From Setoptus koraiensis (lineage: Eukaryota > Arthropoda), in the NCBI GenBank assembly GCA_048013815.1, contig CM106586.1, forward strand, positions 18,972,001 through 19,036,000: DNA of 64,000 nt, written 5' to 3'. Below, piece by piece: positions 1 through 13,732 of this stretch (the first letter of the stretch is position 1; the number at the start of each line of letters is the position of its first letter). Under the pieces are notes generated by a model. It was given only the letters and a program-made list of their open reading frames with translations. It did no database searches and was not told where the DNA came from. Both the position numbers and the translations under genes were made by a program.

Positions 1-390
1 CTTGCACTTCAAACTATTACCAAACTGCGCTGATTTCAACAAATTTCACTGACTTGTGACGCGGCGACATTCGTTCGTGTGTCATCGGCATGCTCATATG
101 CACCGATATTGTCACATTTTGGCAGTGTTGGCATGAAGCGAGCGTGATGTCATAGCGGTGAGTGCCGCTACTATAGTTGCGTGTACCTGGTCACCCGAGG
201 CCCGCGAGCGACGTCGATCGGGCGCCTCAAAAGTGGATAATTCATGGAGCTTTTAATGGGGGCGCCGCGAACAAGCTGCGACAAACGCAATGATGGAAGC
301 TCCGAGTGACAGTGACAAATGGTGGCCGCCAATGACGACAGCGACCATGCGACCATGCAAACAGTCGGCAGCCGGCGCCAACAACGACAA

Positions 391-500
391 CGACACCGAC
401 ACCGACGACACCGACGACACCGACGACACCGACGACACCGACGACACCGACGACACCGACGACACCGACGACACCGACTACGACGACGACACCGACACGA
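391..500. repeat. 9-bp minisatellite (GACACCGAC)n
   Basis: About nine near-perfect copies of the 9-bp unit GACACCGAC. The period is a multiple of three, so several frames stay open and yield Asp/Thr-, Arg/His- or Val/Gly-repeat peptides. I do not consider these coding. Confidence 0.9.
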
Positions 501-2107
501 ACAGCTGGCCAGAGTCTAGACGGTGCGAGGGTGCACAGCAGAGGTGCAATATGGTGCCGTGAGCAGCAATTATGGTTGTCCAATTATGTTGTCCGTCGGC
601 CGGCGTTGAAGGGCCGGCATTTGGCGCGTGCTATAGCTAGCTATGATGCCAGCTCGTGCACGATATTCAAATATCTGTGATTGCATCATAATTGCAAATA
701 TTATGGCCGCATCGTTGCGTTGCAACGATCGGTTCTCTGCGATCAATTATCGTGTTCGCATGTCGCCGAGACCGGGCCCGCTCAGCTGACCGTCGGATAT
801 TACAATTAATTATGCCCACACTCTACTGACTGCTCAATCAGCTGTTGTCTCTTGTCCAAATCTTGCCAGACTTGCCAGGCTTGTCAGACTTGCCAGACCG
901 AAGGTCGGACTCTTGACAGACGGACGGTCGGACAATGTCGGGCCAATTGTCACAACTAGTGCAAATAACATAACACATTACGTAACTGTCACTCGCTGCT
1001 CGTTTCGTTATTCTTTCGGCCAGATCAACATTGATCTGTGCAGCTCTGTAGCTGCGCCATGTAGCCCTCGTGGATATACAGCAATGGGTAGATTGCAATT
1101 GCACGAGGTGTGTGATAGCCGTGCACGTGATGGGCCGCCCGGCAAGGCGCGCATATTATGTAGCCCTGTGCCGAGCATGTTTGTGTCGGTGTAGGTGTGC
1201 GTGTGTGCAGTCCATAGATTATTGAATTTGCGGGCCTCAGTTGATGTTGATGTTGCTGTTGTTGTTGTTGTTATCGCCGCTAGAGCTGGCTGGATTACCG
1301 TTATTCGGTGATCTATTGCAAGTTGCAACAACACAATTGTGTCGGCCTGGCTGGCTTTACAAGCGTGGGCGGCGTTGCCGTTTGGCAGCCAGCGTCAAAT
1401 CGATATATCAATTTAGAGTTGATGTATCTGTTTGTGTGTGACCTAGAATTGTGTGCGTAGCCTGGCGACTGTTTCGAGGGGGTGGGGGCAAGCTTCTCTA
1501 TTTCGAGCTTCGGGCCTCTTCGGGCTGGCACAAACAACGAGTCACAATCACATGTTTATGTTGAGGCAGCCGATGAGAGCCAATTACACGCGTTAGCTGG
1601 CGAACAGCCAGCCAGCCAGCCAGCAGCCCCAACTAAGACGAGAACCCGATGAGGCCAATGAGAAATGCGGCAGCAGCTCACTGTGGCCCCCTCGGCTGGA
1701 ATTTGCTGCCGGCCAGCCAATTGCAGTGCGTGGGCGGCTCCGTGGCAACTTTAAAATTCCTCGTGTCTCGCCATGTGTGTGTGCATTCGGGCAAAAGCCG
1801 CCCGCTCTCGGTGCTCATGATGCTCCTAGGCGCCGGTTGCAAGGCCAGCCGGAGCTGCCGTTGGGGCCCCGCGAGCAGCGCGCCAAGCGTCTTGTGAGGC
1901 GCTCAATTTTGTGTGAGACGTCCAGTTTGTTTGTGTGCGGCTGGCCGGGCCAGACCATTCATCATTTGGTGGCGCACAAATGAAGCGGTATCAAGTCGGC
2001 GGCCGTAGACAGATAATTGTGGTTACGCCATTACAACTGTGCAAGTGCGTGGCTGCTGCTGCTGGCGCCAATATCCGCCGGCTTGTTATCGGCCGCTATT
2101 GGCCTCC

Positions 2108-2161
2108 GCCGCGCTCCGTTGGGCTCCGTTGGGCTCCACTGGGCTCCACTGGGCTCCACCG
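2108..2161. repeat. 10-bp tandem repeat (GGGCTCC[AG][CT]T)n
   Basis: Five consecutive copies of a unit reading GGGCTCCGTT or GGGCTCCACT, shifting from the first variant to the second along the array. Confidence 0.85.
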
Positions 2162-3390
2162 GCCCCGTCGGCCGCTATGGGCCGCCGTTGACTCAGCGTC
2201 GGCCCAACGGCGGCCCCTCCCGGCGCTCAACAAACACTGATACACTGACACACTTTGCTCAATTGGCTGGCGTGTGGGGCGACGTTTTTGTCGGACTGGT
2301 TGCAACTGGCACAGTTGCAGCCAGTTGTTTGTTCTGTAGCCCCTGATCTGGCTCATGTCGGCGGCCAATGGGGGCCCCGATCTTAAGCGCAGCAAGGCAC
2401 AGAACAGCTAGCACGAGGGCGCATTGAGCGAGCCAACTGACTCAGTTGTGCTGAGCTGCGGCACAAAAAGAAATATCGCCAGGTACTCAAACTGTGAGTC
2501 GCAGTTCGGATTATTGCCGCCAGCAGCACGGGCAGCGCTGTCACTGGCGAGCCAATTCTTTTGCCAGTTGCTTAATCTGGGCGCCGCGTTCTTTTGGCTG
2601 CTGGTCGCTTTTTGTGGCGCACGAGCTGGCTGCTGCCGAAGAATTGATGAATTGCCGACATGCAAGGCTCGCGTCGACAACGCGTTTGCATTACGATTTG
2701 GCGCTTTGTTGAGAATTATCGTCCGCAAATAGGCACACAATGCCAGAATATAAACGCCAACGGGGCCCCATGCAACGGCCAACTACACGGCGACACGAGC
2801 GGCGCGTATGGCGCAATACGCCGGACACTGAGCGGTCTAATTGGATTCACCAGTTCTAAACTCTATGCAAAGGGGCCTCGTTGCAGGCGCCCCCTGGCAC
2901 CGGTCTCGCCACCGGTGCTGCTGGCTGGCTGGCTGGTTAGTTGGCTGGCTGGCTGGCCTGAGATGTGGGCCCCGGCGGGCCGCACACACCGCTGCCGGTG
3001 GCGAGCCAAGGCGTGCCGTTCACAATGATTCTCGATTTATTTTCATTTGCAATGTGAGTCACGTTGTTGTTGTCGCTGTTGCTGTTGTTACATCATTACT
3101 AGCAGGACTGGCCGGCGACTTGCAGCGAATCAAGCCCAACAGCGGCAACAGCGGCAACAACAACAGCAACAACAGCAGCAGCAACAGCAACAGCGGCAAC
3201 AACAACGCCAACAACACTGGTAACAAGCAACTGCTCATTGGCGCTGGCGCACTTTGCACGTAACTTGGCCCCCTGGTTGCTGGTGCATCAATCGCTCGTT
3301 GGCCGACTGTGGGCCGGTCGACGCGCGTATTGTGCGCTCAATTTTGTTCGGCTGCCAACCGATAGGTTGCGGCCCCCGTGCGCCTCAGCA

Positions 3391-3419
3391 ATACCGAGTC
3401 AGTAATACTGACTCGGTAT
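3391..3419. repeat. perfect 29-bp palindrome
   Basis: ATACCGAGTCAGTA, one central A, then the exact reverse complement TACTGACTCGGTAT. The 14-bp arms leave no real loop, so it would form a cruciform or act as a dimeric protein site. The half-site contains GAGTCAGTA. Confidence 0.9.
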
Positions 3420-5439
3420 CTCATTGACGCGCGCCCATGTATTCCGCTGGCTCCAATAACGAGCTGGCCCGCGAATACGCGCCTACTGCGCTCCCACGAC
3501 TGGGGCCCACAACGCCCAACGTCAGGCGCCCAACGCTGAGCGCTCAACGCCGAACGCACCGCGAGCGAGAATAACGCCAGCGGGGCCCCATTGACTCATT
3601 GTCATTGGGAGGCGCATTCTTTTTGTGCAGTCGCACAAGCCGCCGTAGCTGGGGGGTGGGGGCATTGTTCTCGGCAACATCAAGTGCCACTAAACAACAA
3701 CAAACAAACAATGCCACTGAGCCAAATCAATCCAAATAAACTCAATGAGCATCGTGGGCCCCCTAATTGCGGCCCACGTTCTCGCGCGCCCAGCTATCCG
3801 GTTTCTGGGGAGCCGCCATTACGCCATCGCGCCATCGCGCCATTCTGGCTCTGATAGCGGCTCTGGTTTTGGGGCTCCGTCTGGCCATTCACAATTTGAC
3901 CGATGGCCGCCGAGCCAACCCGGCCAACAGCTCGCCTGACCAGAAACGGCGATTTGGGGCCCCGGGATCTCGGCGGCGGCAGCTTATTAGCCGCTGCCGG
4001 ACCACGCAACCGCTCAGCACCCTATTCAGCAGGGGCCCCCCTGAATGGTGGCGCGTGCAAATCACCTGTGAGTGGACTGCCTAATATGTACTACATAAAT
4101 GCATGGCGTACATGGCGCCCCTAGTCAAGTGGTAATGACCGACGCGGGCGCCCCAATAATGACCAATCTTATTATGTAGCCAAGCAGCGACAACAACAAC
4201 AACAACTCAACAGCTGCCCCTCGGCCGCTTTTTGTCTTTTGGTGCTCTGGCCGGATCTGCAGCGCTCTACATCTCGTCACGAGACGTGTACAGTCTACAC
4301 GTCTTTTTATACCCGCTGCCGGCTTACATTTAGTGCTGGCGCACGCAATTGGGGCCCGTCGAACGAACGGGGGCACTTTGTTTCCGTCAGGCACTGTGCG
4401 CCGGTGCTTTTGTGCGCCACTTGCTCTATGTGTTGGGCCCCATCTCAAATGAATCTCAAATGTGTGAGCGGCCCCAACGGTTGCTCGTGTCGTTGCATCG
4501 TCAAATATGCTAATCAGCTATTTATTTCTAGCTGACGAGTCATAGCTTTCAGCAGCGGCCAGAGGTTGCAGCGCGCCCACTGATGCGCCTCGTTGTCGGG
4601 CCCCAGTTGTTGGGCCCCAGTTGCTCACACGAGCATGGCCAATTGATAACCAACACACAACACGCCATACTAGAGATGTTAATGTTAGATGCGCTGGCCC
4701 CCGCCCGTTCCAAGTGGGTGACAGCGATTTGTGTCAGCCGTCAGCAGTCAGTCGCATCGGTATCGATCTTGCTGTCGCTGTTGTTGTTGTTGCTGTTGCT
4801 GTTTAAATAGAGCCCATTCCATTATCTCTCGGTTGCAGCCATCGATTGGCGGCGCCTAGGCCTGGCCTAGCAATTGCATTTGCTATTAATGTTTAAAAAT
4901 AAAAATAATGTTTTTCGCTCGTCGTCGATCTGCTCTGCCTCTAATCTCAGCCTCGGTGGAGCCAATCGCGCAGATTGGCCCCACTGGCCCGCATTGGCCG
5001 CTCAACTGGCTCGGCGTGCTCTCACTTCTTACAGCGCCCGGCACTGCGCTGGCCGCAAAATTCAGCCAGTTTCAGTGGCCGGGGCCGGCTGAGCTGCTAG
5101 CCTCTAAACATGAGATAATAGCGAGTCGGAGGCGCATCATTGATCGCGCCACTCGCGCCCCACACAAATAGATAAGATAAAAATAGTGCCTGTGTGCCCA
5201 ATGATGCAACCACTTGATCTATCAAGCCCTATTCACCCTGCGCTTGGCCCGGATCAACCGGATCCGTGGGGCCCCTGCTCGCCGCACTGCTGAGCTTGCT
5301 AAGAAATTGGGGCCCAATCAGGGTCAAGCACGCCGCTGGCCGACAGTGTCCGCGAGCGGCACAAGCGGCCACGCTCAAACAGACCCATTGGTGGCACCAC
5401 TAGAACGGGCCCACTAACCAGTGACGCAATACTACTGCA

Positions 5440-5469
5440 CTAGCTGGACTAGCTGGACTAGCTGGACAA
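5440..5469. repeat. 9-bp tandem repeat (CTAGCTGGA)n
   Basis: Just over three consecutive copies of CTAGCTGGA. No coding sense is apparent. Confidence 0.8.
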
Positions 5470-6048
5470 CTGCTCAAAATGGCAACGGCACCGCGGCGAC
5501 GGGACGCCGGTGTGCGCCCAGTGGATTGGCACGCATTCAAGACGAAATGCGCTCAAAAGTGCGCCCAAAACTGTTCATCTGGATCGTCGCACACTCTCGG
5601 CCCCCGGGGTGCCCGGCTCGGTTGTGGGGCGCCCCGCGTCGATCGCTTCCTCAATGAGGGCGCGTTTGGCCGGCAGACTTTTTGTTCTTGCTCTCCCGCT
5701 CTGCCCACTCTGACCCGTATGTCCGCCGCGCCCGCCGTGCCCGCTGCGCCCGTTACGTCCGCCACTCCATTGTCCGCAAATGAGCCAGAGATAGGGGCCC
5801 TATCTCGCCCACAAAAGCAAACAAAGCCACCATTACGCAACGGGCGCCCAGACTGGTGTCCAGGCCACTCACTAACGCTCTCTCATCAATGGTTGTGTCG
5901 GCTAACGGTTTCTCGATGAGTTCTCTCGTGCACTGCACGAGTATAAAGAGGACGATATTAATAGATGGCTCTCACAAGTTAGTCACTGCTGCAATGGCCG
6001 CTAAATGTGGCCCCTCATTACGGCCCCTCACAGTTGACCGTTGCGACG

Positions 6049-6112
6049 CAGTTACGTAAGCAGTTACGTAAGCAGTTACGCGAGCAGTTACGCGAGCAGT
6101 TACGCGAGCAGT
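6049..6112. repeat. 12-bp tandem repeat (GCAGTTACGYRA)n
   Basis: Five copies of a 12-bp unit. The first two read GCAGTTACGTAA and the next three GCAGTTACGCGA, so the array is made of two homogenised sub-blocks. Confidence 0.9.
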
Positions 6113-7684
6113 CGGTCAAGGTGCTCCATTGCGAGTAATGTGCGAGGGCGCTATCAGGGGGCGCCATTTGGGGCCGCTATGCCAACCCTATGCCGCCATG
6201 ACACTGACGTGGCGGTGCAAGTGTGAAAAGTGTACTCAATGCAATTATATATATTTATTCAATGCAACAACCATCATCTATCTTTATTATGTCCATTCTC
6301 TATTATGTAATGGGGCCCAGCGACCCCTGGCCAACGAATTTTAGCATGAGACGACAGTTTCAATGTGATGCTAAACAGGCAGCCAATGTTTAACAGCCTG
6401 TTTTGCATCTAATGCGGGCCACTTCTTTGGCTGCTTAGCGATTTGTCGCCGGCATTGGCTTGCCAGTTGGTTTTGCTTGTCAGTGGCCCCATTTGCACAC
6501 AATTTGCGCCGGCAAATTTGCCATTTCACCTATTACTGCTGCTACTCAATAACTGGTCGCACTGCTTAGCAGATAAATGAGATGATAGCAGAATAAAATT
6601 TGTTTTATTCACCATGGCACCGTTGCATAACAAATAGCGCACTGGCACAAGCCTGGCAGTCGGGCCCCGGATTAATCAATGCTGGTGCCATATTGATTAA
6701 TTTGTAGCCGCACCATTCGTGATCGCTGTCGACGGACTTATCTTGTCGTTGTGCTCTTATCGCCAGACTCTAATCACCGGACTCTAATGAATCTCTTATT
6801 TTGTTTATAACAGATGAGCTGCTCATTTGAATGCCCTCATCAATTATCACTTCTCAGTTTGGCCCGAGCTGCTTTTTATTCCGAGAGCGCGGCTCACTTT
6901 CGCGCGCCCCATCGATCGTTGTTGGTCAGTCGCACACTGGCCCGCTCTCCAATGGCCCACTCAAACAACTAACTCCGATCATCGGAGCCAACCGAGTCCG
7001 ATGGCTCGCTTGCGTTTTGCAGGCCCGACTGGCCTGACTTGGCCGGATCGGATGATCCGATGATCGGATATTCGACCCACATTTGCGCCAACACCATATG
7101 CTGTCGATGCCCGCCTGTCTTATGTTAAATATTATTTTATTTTCTGGCTATTTTCTTGTGCTAGCCAATGCCGAGCATTGTGAGTGAGCGCAAGCTGGCA
7201 AGATAAATAGAGATAGAGGCTAGTGAGTGGGGCCTTTGCATGGATTGGGTGTGTGGCCATTGTTGGGGCGTCAACACAACAGCGGCCACAAAATGACAGC
7301 AAGTAGTCGCTCGAAAACAATGTTGCTTGCCGTTGTTTATCTTGGCGTTTATCTTGGCGTTTATCTCGCTGGGCGCCGCTGATAATTGCCCCGCGACGGA
7401 TATTTGGCGCTGACGTTGTTTGCTTGGTGGTGCGCAGATTTTCGTCAAGATTTATTATGCCCTTGGAGGCTACTGGCAACGCTTCCAAAGGCCCAATAAC
7501 GTTGGGCTTGCTGGCTAACTGGCAGATCAAATGTCAGTCCGAATGCGGTGCCCACGCATTCGGGGGAGCCACCGCATTGGTGCGCGGTCTCATGTGACCA
7601 GATAGTCTGTCTTGCCAACAGCACGCCGGCCCACGATGCCCAGCGGGCCCATCCCACGCGCAAATCATAACGCATCGGAGTCAA

Positions 7685-7759
7685 TATCCACATATCCACA
7701 TATCCACATATCCACATATCCACATATCCACATATCCACATATCCACATATCCACATAT
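7685..7759. repeat. 8-bp tandem repeat (ATATCCAC)n
   Basis: About nine perfect copies of ATATCCAC. The perfection suggests recent expansion. Confidence 0.95.
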
Positions 7760-8560
7760 CCGATTGCGACTCGAGACCGGGCTCGTTCTAGCGCTTTATT
7801 TTGGCCCCCATTCACTTATATTTCGTCTAGACTGAGGAGGCCGGCCAGAGCCATTTTTATCCGATGGCTCGCTATTGGATTGTCCAATTTGGATATAAAC
7901 TGTGACTCGATCGATGAAGTGAATCTGACACCTCGATATTGCTTGTATATTAGCTGTCGCATATTCTGTCGGTATTTGGCAGTCACAGTTGACAGAAAAC
8001 GCCCGCCAGACCCCAAAAGTGTGTGGGGGGCCCATTAAGTATGAGCGACACAAATCGAGCCACTGTTGCACTGGCAACATGGTTCTAGAAGCTCGTATCC
8101 GTCTCGCAGCTCACAATCTCGATATTGAACCCTGTTCGCTGCAATATCTAATATATATAATATCAGATGTGTACATAATGTACTTAATATATAAAATATA
8201 TTTAATATATGTAATATCCGTGCCAGCTGTTGCGGGCCAGAGCTTGCCATTTGGTTGGACATTAGCGCTGGCTGGCGAGCATTATTTTAATTGACTCAAC
8301 GTAATTGTGTCTCGCTTGCCACCTGTCACAATGGCACCAGGGCAACTAGACTCACCTGAGCTTGAGACGCCGAGAGATTGCCAACTGGCTCGGTGGCCGG
8401 ATGCGACTTATTGGCTCTATGGGGCTCTTCGTGTAGCTTGCGCTCAGTCGCTGTTCGAAATGGCTCGAAGTGGGCCAACTGCGACACACAACACACTTGC
8501 ACCACGAGCACAATTGTCTCAATCCCGGCCCCCCTACACTGGTTAGCCCCGAGCTGGTGA

Positions 8561-8596
8561 GGCCTGAACTGGTTATCCGGCTAACCAGTTCAGGCC
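8561..8596. repeat. inverted repeat, 15-bp perfect arms
   Basis: GGCCTGAACTGGTTA at 8561-8575, a 6-base loop TCCGGC, then its exact reverse complement at 8582-8596. It would form a very stable short hairpin on either strand. Confidence 0.9.
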
Positions 8597-9478
8597 CCCA
8601 CGGTTTCTCTCAACGGCTACGATTGTCGAAGGGGCTAGAACGAATATACAGAATTCGCATTTGGGTCGTTTGCGCTGAGCCTGGGGTATTATTTCGGGGC
8701 TTAATGAGAGTAGCTTGCGCGCCTCATTCCATCGAGCCAGCCAGTGAGCCATTGAGCTGCCAGCTATCGGTCGTGGGCCATCAAGCTCGTTTGTGCACTT
8801 GTTGTCGCCCCTATCGTCGCCGTTGTCGCCTCCATTGACGTTGTTGTCGCCTCCATTGACGTTGTTGTCGTCGCTGTCGTCGGAGGGGCTGTTGTTGCGC
8901 GGGGGCCCATAATTGTTTGCTCAATTGCATCTGCACACAGACAATGACAAGATGGTGGCGCACACGTAATGACGCAATTGGTGGCACACCGAACTAGGCA
9001 AACTGGTTCAACATGCGCACAATGATTGTCATCGGTATTGAGTTTCCAATGGCAAACTCAGTGACTCGCCAGCCAGACGAGCCCACTATTATATTAGACT
9101 GTTAGACGCCCGCGTCCAGGTAAATGGGGCCAGACGAACGGGGCCGCCAGGTGAATGCAGGGCCGAGAGTGCGTGGGGCCCGGTGAGTGACGGCGGCGCC
9201 AGTGGCTCGTGAGAGCGTGCCTGCTGGCACGGTCGTCATTTGATTGATTACAATTGTTGTTGTCGTCGTTGTTATTCATATTGTCGGCACTGTATTCTTC
9301 GGGGCTCGTCGGCGTTCCTCTGGCCCGCGTTGCTGGCGCCCTTTAACGACTCATCGCTTGCCAAGACGCAGTCCGAAGACACAGCGCGCACAGAATAAGA
9401 GAATAACGGAAAATAACGAGATGACGTAAGACTATAAATAGAGTGGCCAGAAATGATAACATCTCAGCCTGCCAGCCA

Positions 9479-9560
9479 GCTCTGTTAGGCCGGCTCTGTT
9501 AGGCCGGCTCTGTTAGGCGGCTCTGTTAGGCGGCTCGGTTGGGCGGCGCTGCTGGGCGGC
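9479..9560. repeat. 14-15-bp tandem repeat (CTCTGTTAGGCCGG)n
   Basis: Five or more copies of a CTCTGTTAGGCCGG-like unit. It decays rightward into CTCGGTTGGGCGG and GCTGCTGGGCGG. Confidence 0.85.
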
Positions 9561-10358
9561 GCGTACCCCGACGACGACATGTCAAGTGCTGTGTCGTCGG
9601 CGGCGGCGGCGTCTCTCAATTCTTGTCACACGCAGCCACTCAAATGAAGTGCCAATGATACGCGCTGCGGGCCCCAATCCGGCCCGGTGGGCCCCCGCGC
9701 CCCATTCATTACGTGGGCCCCGTGTGGCCCCGCTGGCGCTCGGCGCACAAAATAACGCACACGCCGACGACTGCTTGTTATTGGATTTCGCCTGCCTCTA
9801 CCTCCCATCGTCACTCGTCGGTGCGGTGCTTGTTGTGGGCGCTCGTCGTCGCTGGCCGCGAATGGGGCCAGCCGGCGGTTTTATTGCAAAACCTGGCCAC
9901 TTGTCAAATTTGGCCCCATGTTTGTGTTTGCCGAGCTCTGGCGCTTCCAATTACGCGCATGTGTTTGCCAACGGCGTCCTTCCTATTTCCGACTTGTTCT
10001 CCCCCTCAGTGACACTCTCGCTGGTCTGTCCCTTGTATTTTTGTGTTTTTGTATTTCGACACTTCTTTATCTTATCGCCATTTTGCACTTTGGGGCCCCA
10101 TGTTCGGCTGCCTCGCAGTGAGCATGTCGCCTCATCGTGAATAGTCATCGTGAATATAAAATGTGTTGTCAGCCGACCGGTTGAATTGTGCAAATACGCG
10201 CCCCCACTTGACACGACAACTGTCGTTTGATTACTGCCCTTATTACTACCGCTATTGGCACTCGGCAAACACGGCTCAATGCGACCGAATCGAGTCCGTG
10301 AATTATCCGGCTTCCGAATGCACCGATCAGCTTCGTTTTTCCGTCACACTGTAACGGT

Positions 10359-10406
10359 TTTTTTGCTCCGTTTGGCACGGCTCGTAGTGTCGAACGGAGC
10401 AAAAAA
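10359..10406. repeat. inverted repeat, 14-bp perfect arms
   Basis: TTTTTTGCTCCGTT at 10359-10372 and its exact reverse complement AACGGAGCAAAAAA at 10393-10406, with a 20-base loop. Read on either strand the stem ends in a T run, like an intrinsic-terminator shape, though that mechanism is not expected in an animal genome. Confidence 0.9.
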
Positions 10407-13341
10407 CGACGATATTCCAAAATGAGTTGTGCCTATACCTATTGCATTTTCGGACGCGGCCGATGCAAAACGATCGCTTCAATTGCCAGTCTGATCAAAC
10501 TTTCGCCTCGATTTATTTACCGACTCGATCAGCGGGCAGGTTGCGCAAGATCAGCCTGTCGGTCGCATACATGATTCATATTTCGCATATAAATTTTCAT
10601 CTCGCGCCCCCATCCGAACTGCCGGCTCAATGCCGGCATTGAATCAATGAAGCATGCGAAACCACAATGCTCATAATCTTGCCTGCACAATCGCTTGTGG
10701 TGTCGTAATGGAAAGTGCATAGTTCTGCCAGCAAAAGGGGGCCACTCCAATTAACGTTTTGTGCGACTCTCTCAAACAAAATATCCGCTGTTTCGCCGAA
10801 GCGACAGCTCGTCTGAGAAAACGACTCGGCTCACTCGTTATGCGGCCCCAATGATGCAACGCATAACGCGTAGCAACGGGGCACCCCGCTTTGTGTTTGT
10901 GTTTCCATTGTTGTCGTTGTGTGTCTAACCGGGATTATTAACCGGCAATATCTGGCACACCGACCACACCGGCAATTATAACTGGCCCAATCCAATCAAA
11001 TGTGGGCCACTGCCACTTCCGCTGTTGCGATACTCACCACTGTTAGTGTCTGACAACGATATTGATGATACAACGGTCGCCGTGGGCCTTCAATCAGTCT
11101 TAATCAGGGTCTAGTCATTAACGAAACATGACAACACCTTTCTCTGCCATTGCAATCAATCATGATATTATTATTGATGATCGATAGCGCCCCTTCCGGT
11201 GGTCGCTCGAGCTGCTCCAGCAAACATCCATGACTATTTGTCATTCTTGTCTAGCTACAAACCAAATCTAGATATACTCGTACCACTGTCAGTGTGTGTG
11301 TGTCGTGAAAATAAACCATCAGCATGCCATTAATCATGTTGGCCAGTTGCATCATGTTCGAATGCCACGAATTATCATTCTGCTGTCCAAGTTTCTGTGA
11401 CTCCGCTGACTTTCACCAACGAGCGGCGACCTTCACTTCCGGTCAGTCCAATTCACTCGAAATTACCGAAAAATTGTCCCGACATTTCTTGGTAGCGACA
11501 GAGCCAATTGCCAATCGAATTTGCGCAGATCTCCACCAGATTAGTCGGCTTCGGCGTCCCTGATCTCAGGGCGAAGAGAATTAGCAGAAACAACGTCATC
11601 GGAAAGAAATCGAGAGATGGGCGAATTTCCACTCAGAGCCTGATTCGTCTGAAATTTGACCAAATCTGAAAGAAATCTGATAAAATTTGATAAGACAAAC
11701 GATACACGAAACGTGCGCTTTCCGCCAGTCCAAAATCAATAACAACAAAAAAAAAATTACGTGCAATATATAGTTATCTCGCTTCAATAATCTCGCGTGG
11801 ATCTCTCTTCGGAGCTGCGTCGAATCTGGTCGGTTTTTTCGGCTGAGGCGAACTGATTTCCACCAATTTGATTATTGATCTGGGTGCGCAATCATGGTCA
11901 TTATCGAAAAGGCTCGCACCTTGCCACTCACGAGCCTTCCGTAAATCATTTCACCAGACAATTCAATTGTTGTCGCATCCATTTTTCTGTTCCGGCAAGC
12001 CCGAAAACGGGGGCCCACTCAAGCAAGAATAACACTCGTCGAGCGTGTAACCATCCTGATCACTGGTGCTGTTGTTGCGTGGCTCTATCGGGGGGCCCAG
12101 TTGGTTTCTTTTTTCGTTCGTTTGTTTGTGTCTCTATTGCAAAATGATATGTGTTGCGGAGGAAAAAATTGATTGATGAAGGGCCCCATTCTCGCAACAT
12201 GAACACATGTTATCATGGATAAATTCGTGTTTGATTAATGAGCATGCAACAGCAACTAGAATAAATAATTCCTCACCTGACAGCAGCAAAACTGTGTCGA
12301 GCGTGCCAATAAAAAGACTGATAAGCATAATTGAATTGGCACCTTGTTGTGTGTATTTTTCCGAAGCTATCACTTGGCGCCATCTATATGTGGGGCCCGG
12401 CACGATTCGAGCGACACTCTAATACACGTTCTGTATTTAGTGTGTGAAATTGAGCCCCAGAAGCACCAGATGGAGTGACAGTAGCACAACGTCTTGTCGT
12501 TTGCTAGCCGAGCGATGTTTTCGGCTTTGGGCGATTGCTCTCTGTTGAGCTCCGTTGTGATATCTACTGAATGGCGCCAACATATCGGCCTGTGAGGATT
12601 TCTCTGTCCGACTGTTAGTTCACGGGAAATAAAACGACTGCAACTGGGCACCATTGTTGATCGGGCCCCGTGCTGGCGCTCCACGCTATGCTGACTGTTA
12701 ATTAGATCACCGAGTTGTGCGATCGCCGGAGTGCCTTGTTTGTATCTGTATTTTGGTGCCGTTGGCCGGAATGAATTATTGGGGCAATAAGACGAACAAC
12801 AATGGATAAAAGACACAGGATAAAGTGGCCGAGTTATGACAGAGAACGGCTATCAGTTTGTGCCTGGCAGTGTCATGTTTTAAAGCCGCAATAATCCAAT
12901 CAGCTAGACCGGAAATTAATTGTCGTGCCAATGTAGCGACACACATTGGACAGATATTGTAATGTATAGGTAGACGAGGGGCCAATTGTCGTGTTGCTCG
13001 CTGTTTTACAATCGCAACAATAAACCGCTGTCATATAGGCAGCCGACGAAATAGAGGCCAACAGAGAGTGACGTTTGCGCGCGCTGATAAACTCAACCTG
13101 CGGGCCCCTTTTGTTGGGCCCCTTTTATTGCTTTTACGTGGCCAGTCGGTCTATTATGAGTGTCATATGTGATATATGTTATCCACGGCCGGACTACGCA
13201 AGATCAATTGTATAATAACAATACTGGCCAGTGTCCCGCCTAGCGCCCGGCGCCAATGGAACAGATTGAACCAAATGTCGCCCGTGCCGTGGCGCCACTC
13301 TTTCGGTGTGTTTCGCCAGCCGAGCCGGTTTGTGGGCGCCG

Positions 13342-13378
13342 TTCGTGGGCGCCGTTCGTGGGCGCCGTTCGTGGGGCC
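13342..13378. repeat. 13-bp tandem repeat (GTGGGCGCCGTTC)n
   Basis: Nearly three identical copies of GTGGGCGCCGTTC, ending in a GGGGCC motif. Confidence 0.85.
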
Positions 13379-13510
13379 AGAGCTCACGTTTGAGATGCAC
13401 GTTCGGATATGCGATTGCAGCGATTGTCGGTCAGCGCCCGGACAGCGCTGGTCCGCAGACAAACTGGCGCGCGAAATCCGGCGATATATTGTGATGCACA
13501 GTATATTGCC

Positions 13511-13568
13511 TGTGAAAAAATTTGTGAAAAAATTTGCGAAAAAATCTGTGAAAAAGTTTGTGAAAAAA
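13511..13568. repeat. 12-bp tandem repeat (TGTGAAAAAATT)n
   Basis: Five diverged copies of a 12-bp unit of the type TGTGAAAAAATT. The array is strongly A-biased on the plus strand, which stands out in GC-rich surroundings. Confidence 0.9.
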
Positions 13569-13732
13569 TAATATCCGAATGGCTCGCGGCGGCACTCGAA
13601 TCACGCTCATAATAGAAAAGGTCGCGCAATATAAACATATAATGACATCTCGATAAGCAACTAATCATTTCGGTCGTGATGGCCGGCCCCATTTTGCCTC
13701 AGAACTAGAATTAGAGGGGCCACTTAGAACAG

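Larger units (their letters stand above)
1..10300. other. gene-poor GC-rich block, left part
   Basis: I see no exon supported by homology here. Open frames are short or arise from tandem arrays whose period is a multiple of three. The stretch holds minisatellites (listed separately), frequent GGGGCCCC or GGGCCC palindromes, runs of GCCAGCCAGC type, and hairpins at 3391-3419 and 8561-8596. It may be far-upstream or regulatory DNA of the KChIP-like gene that starts at 19263, but nothing in the sequence proves this. Confidence 0.6.

Noticed and set aside
9586-10140. 184-codon plus-strand open frame
   Set aside because: Poly-Arg start from a CGG run, no recognisable family, composition as in flanking noncoding DNA.
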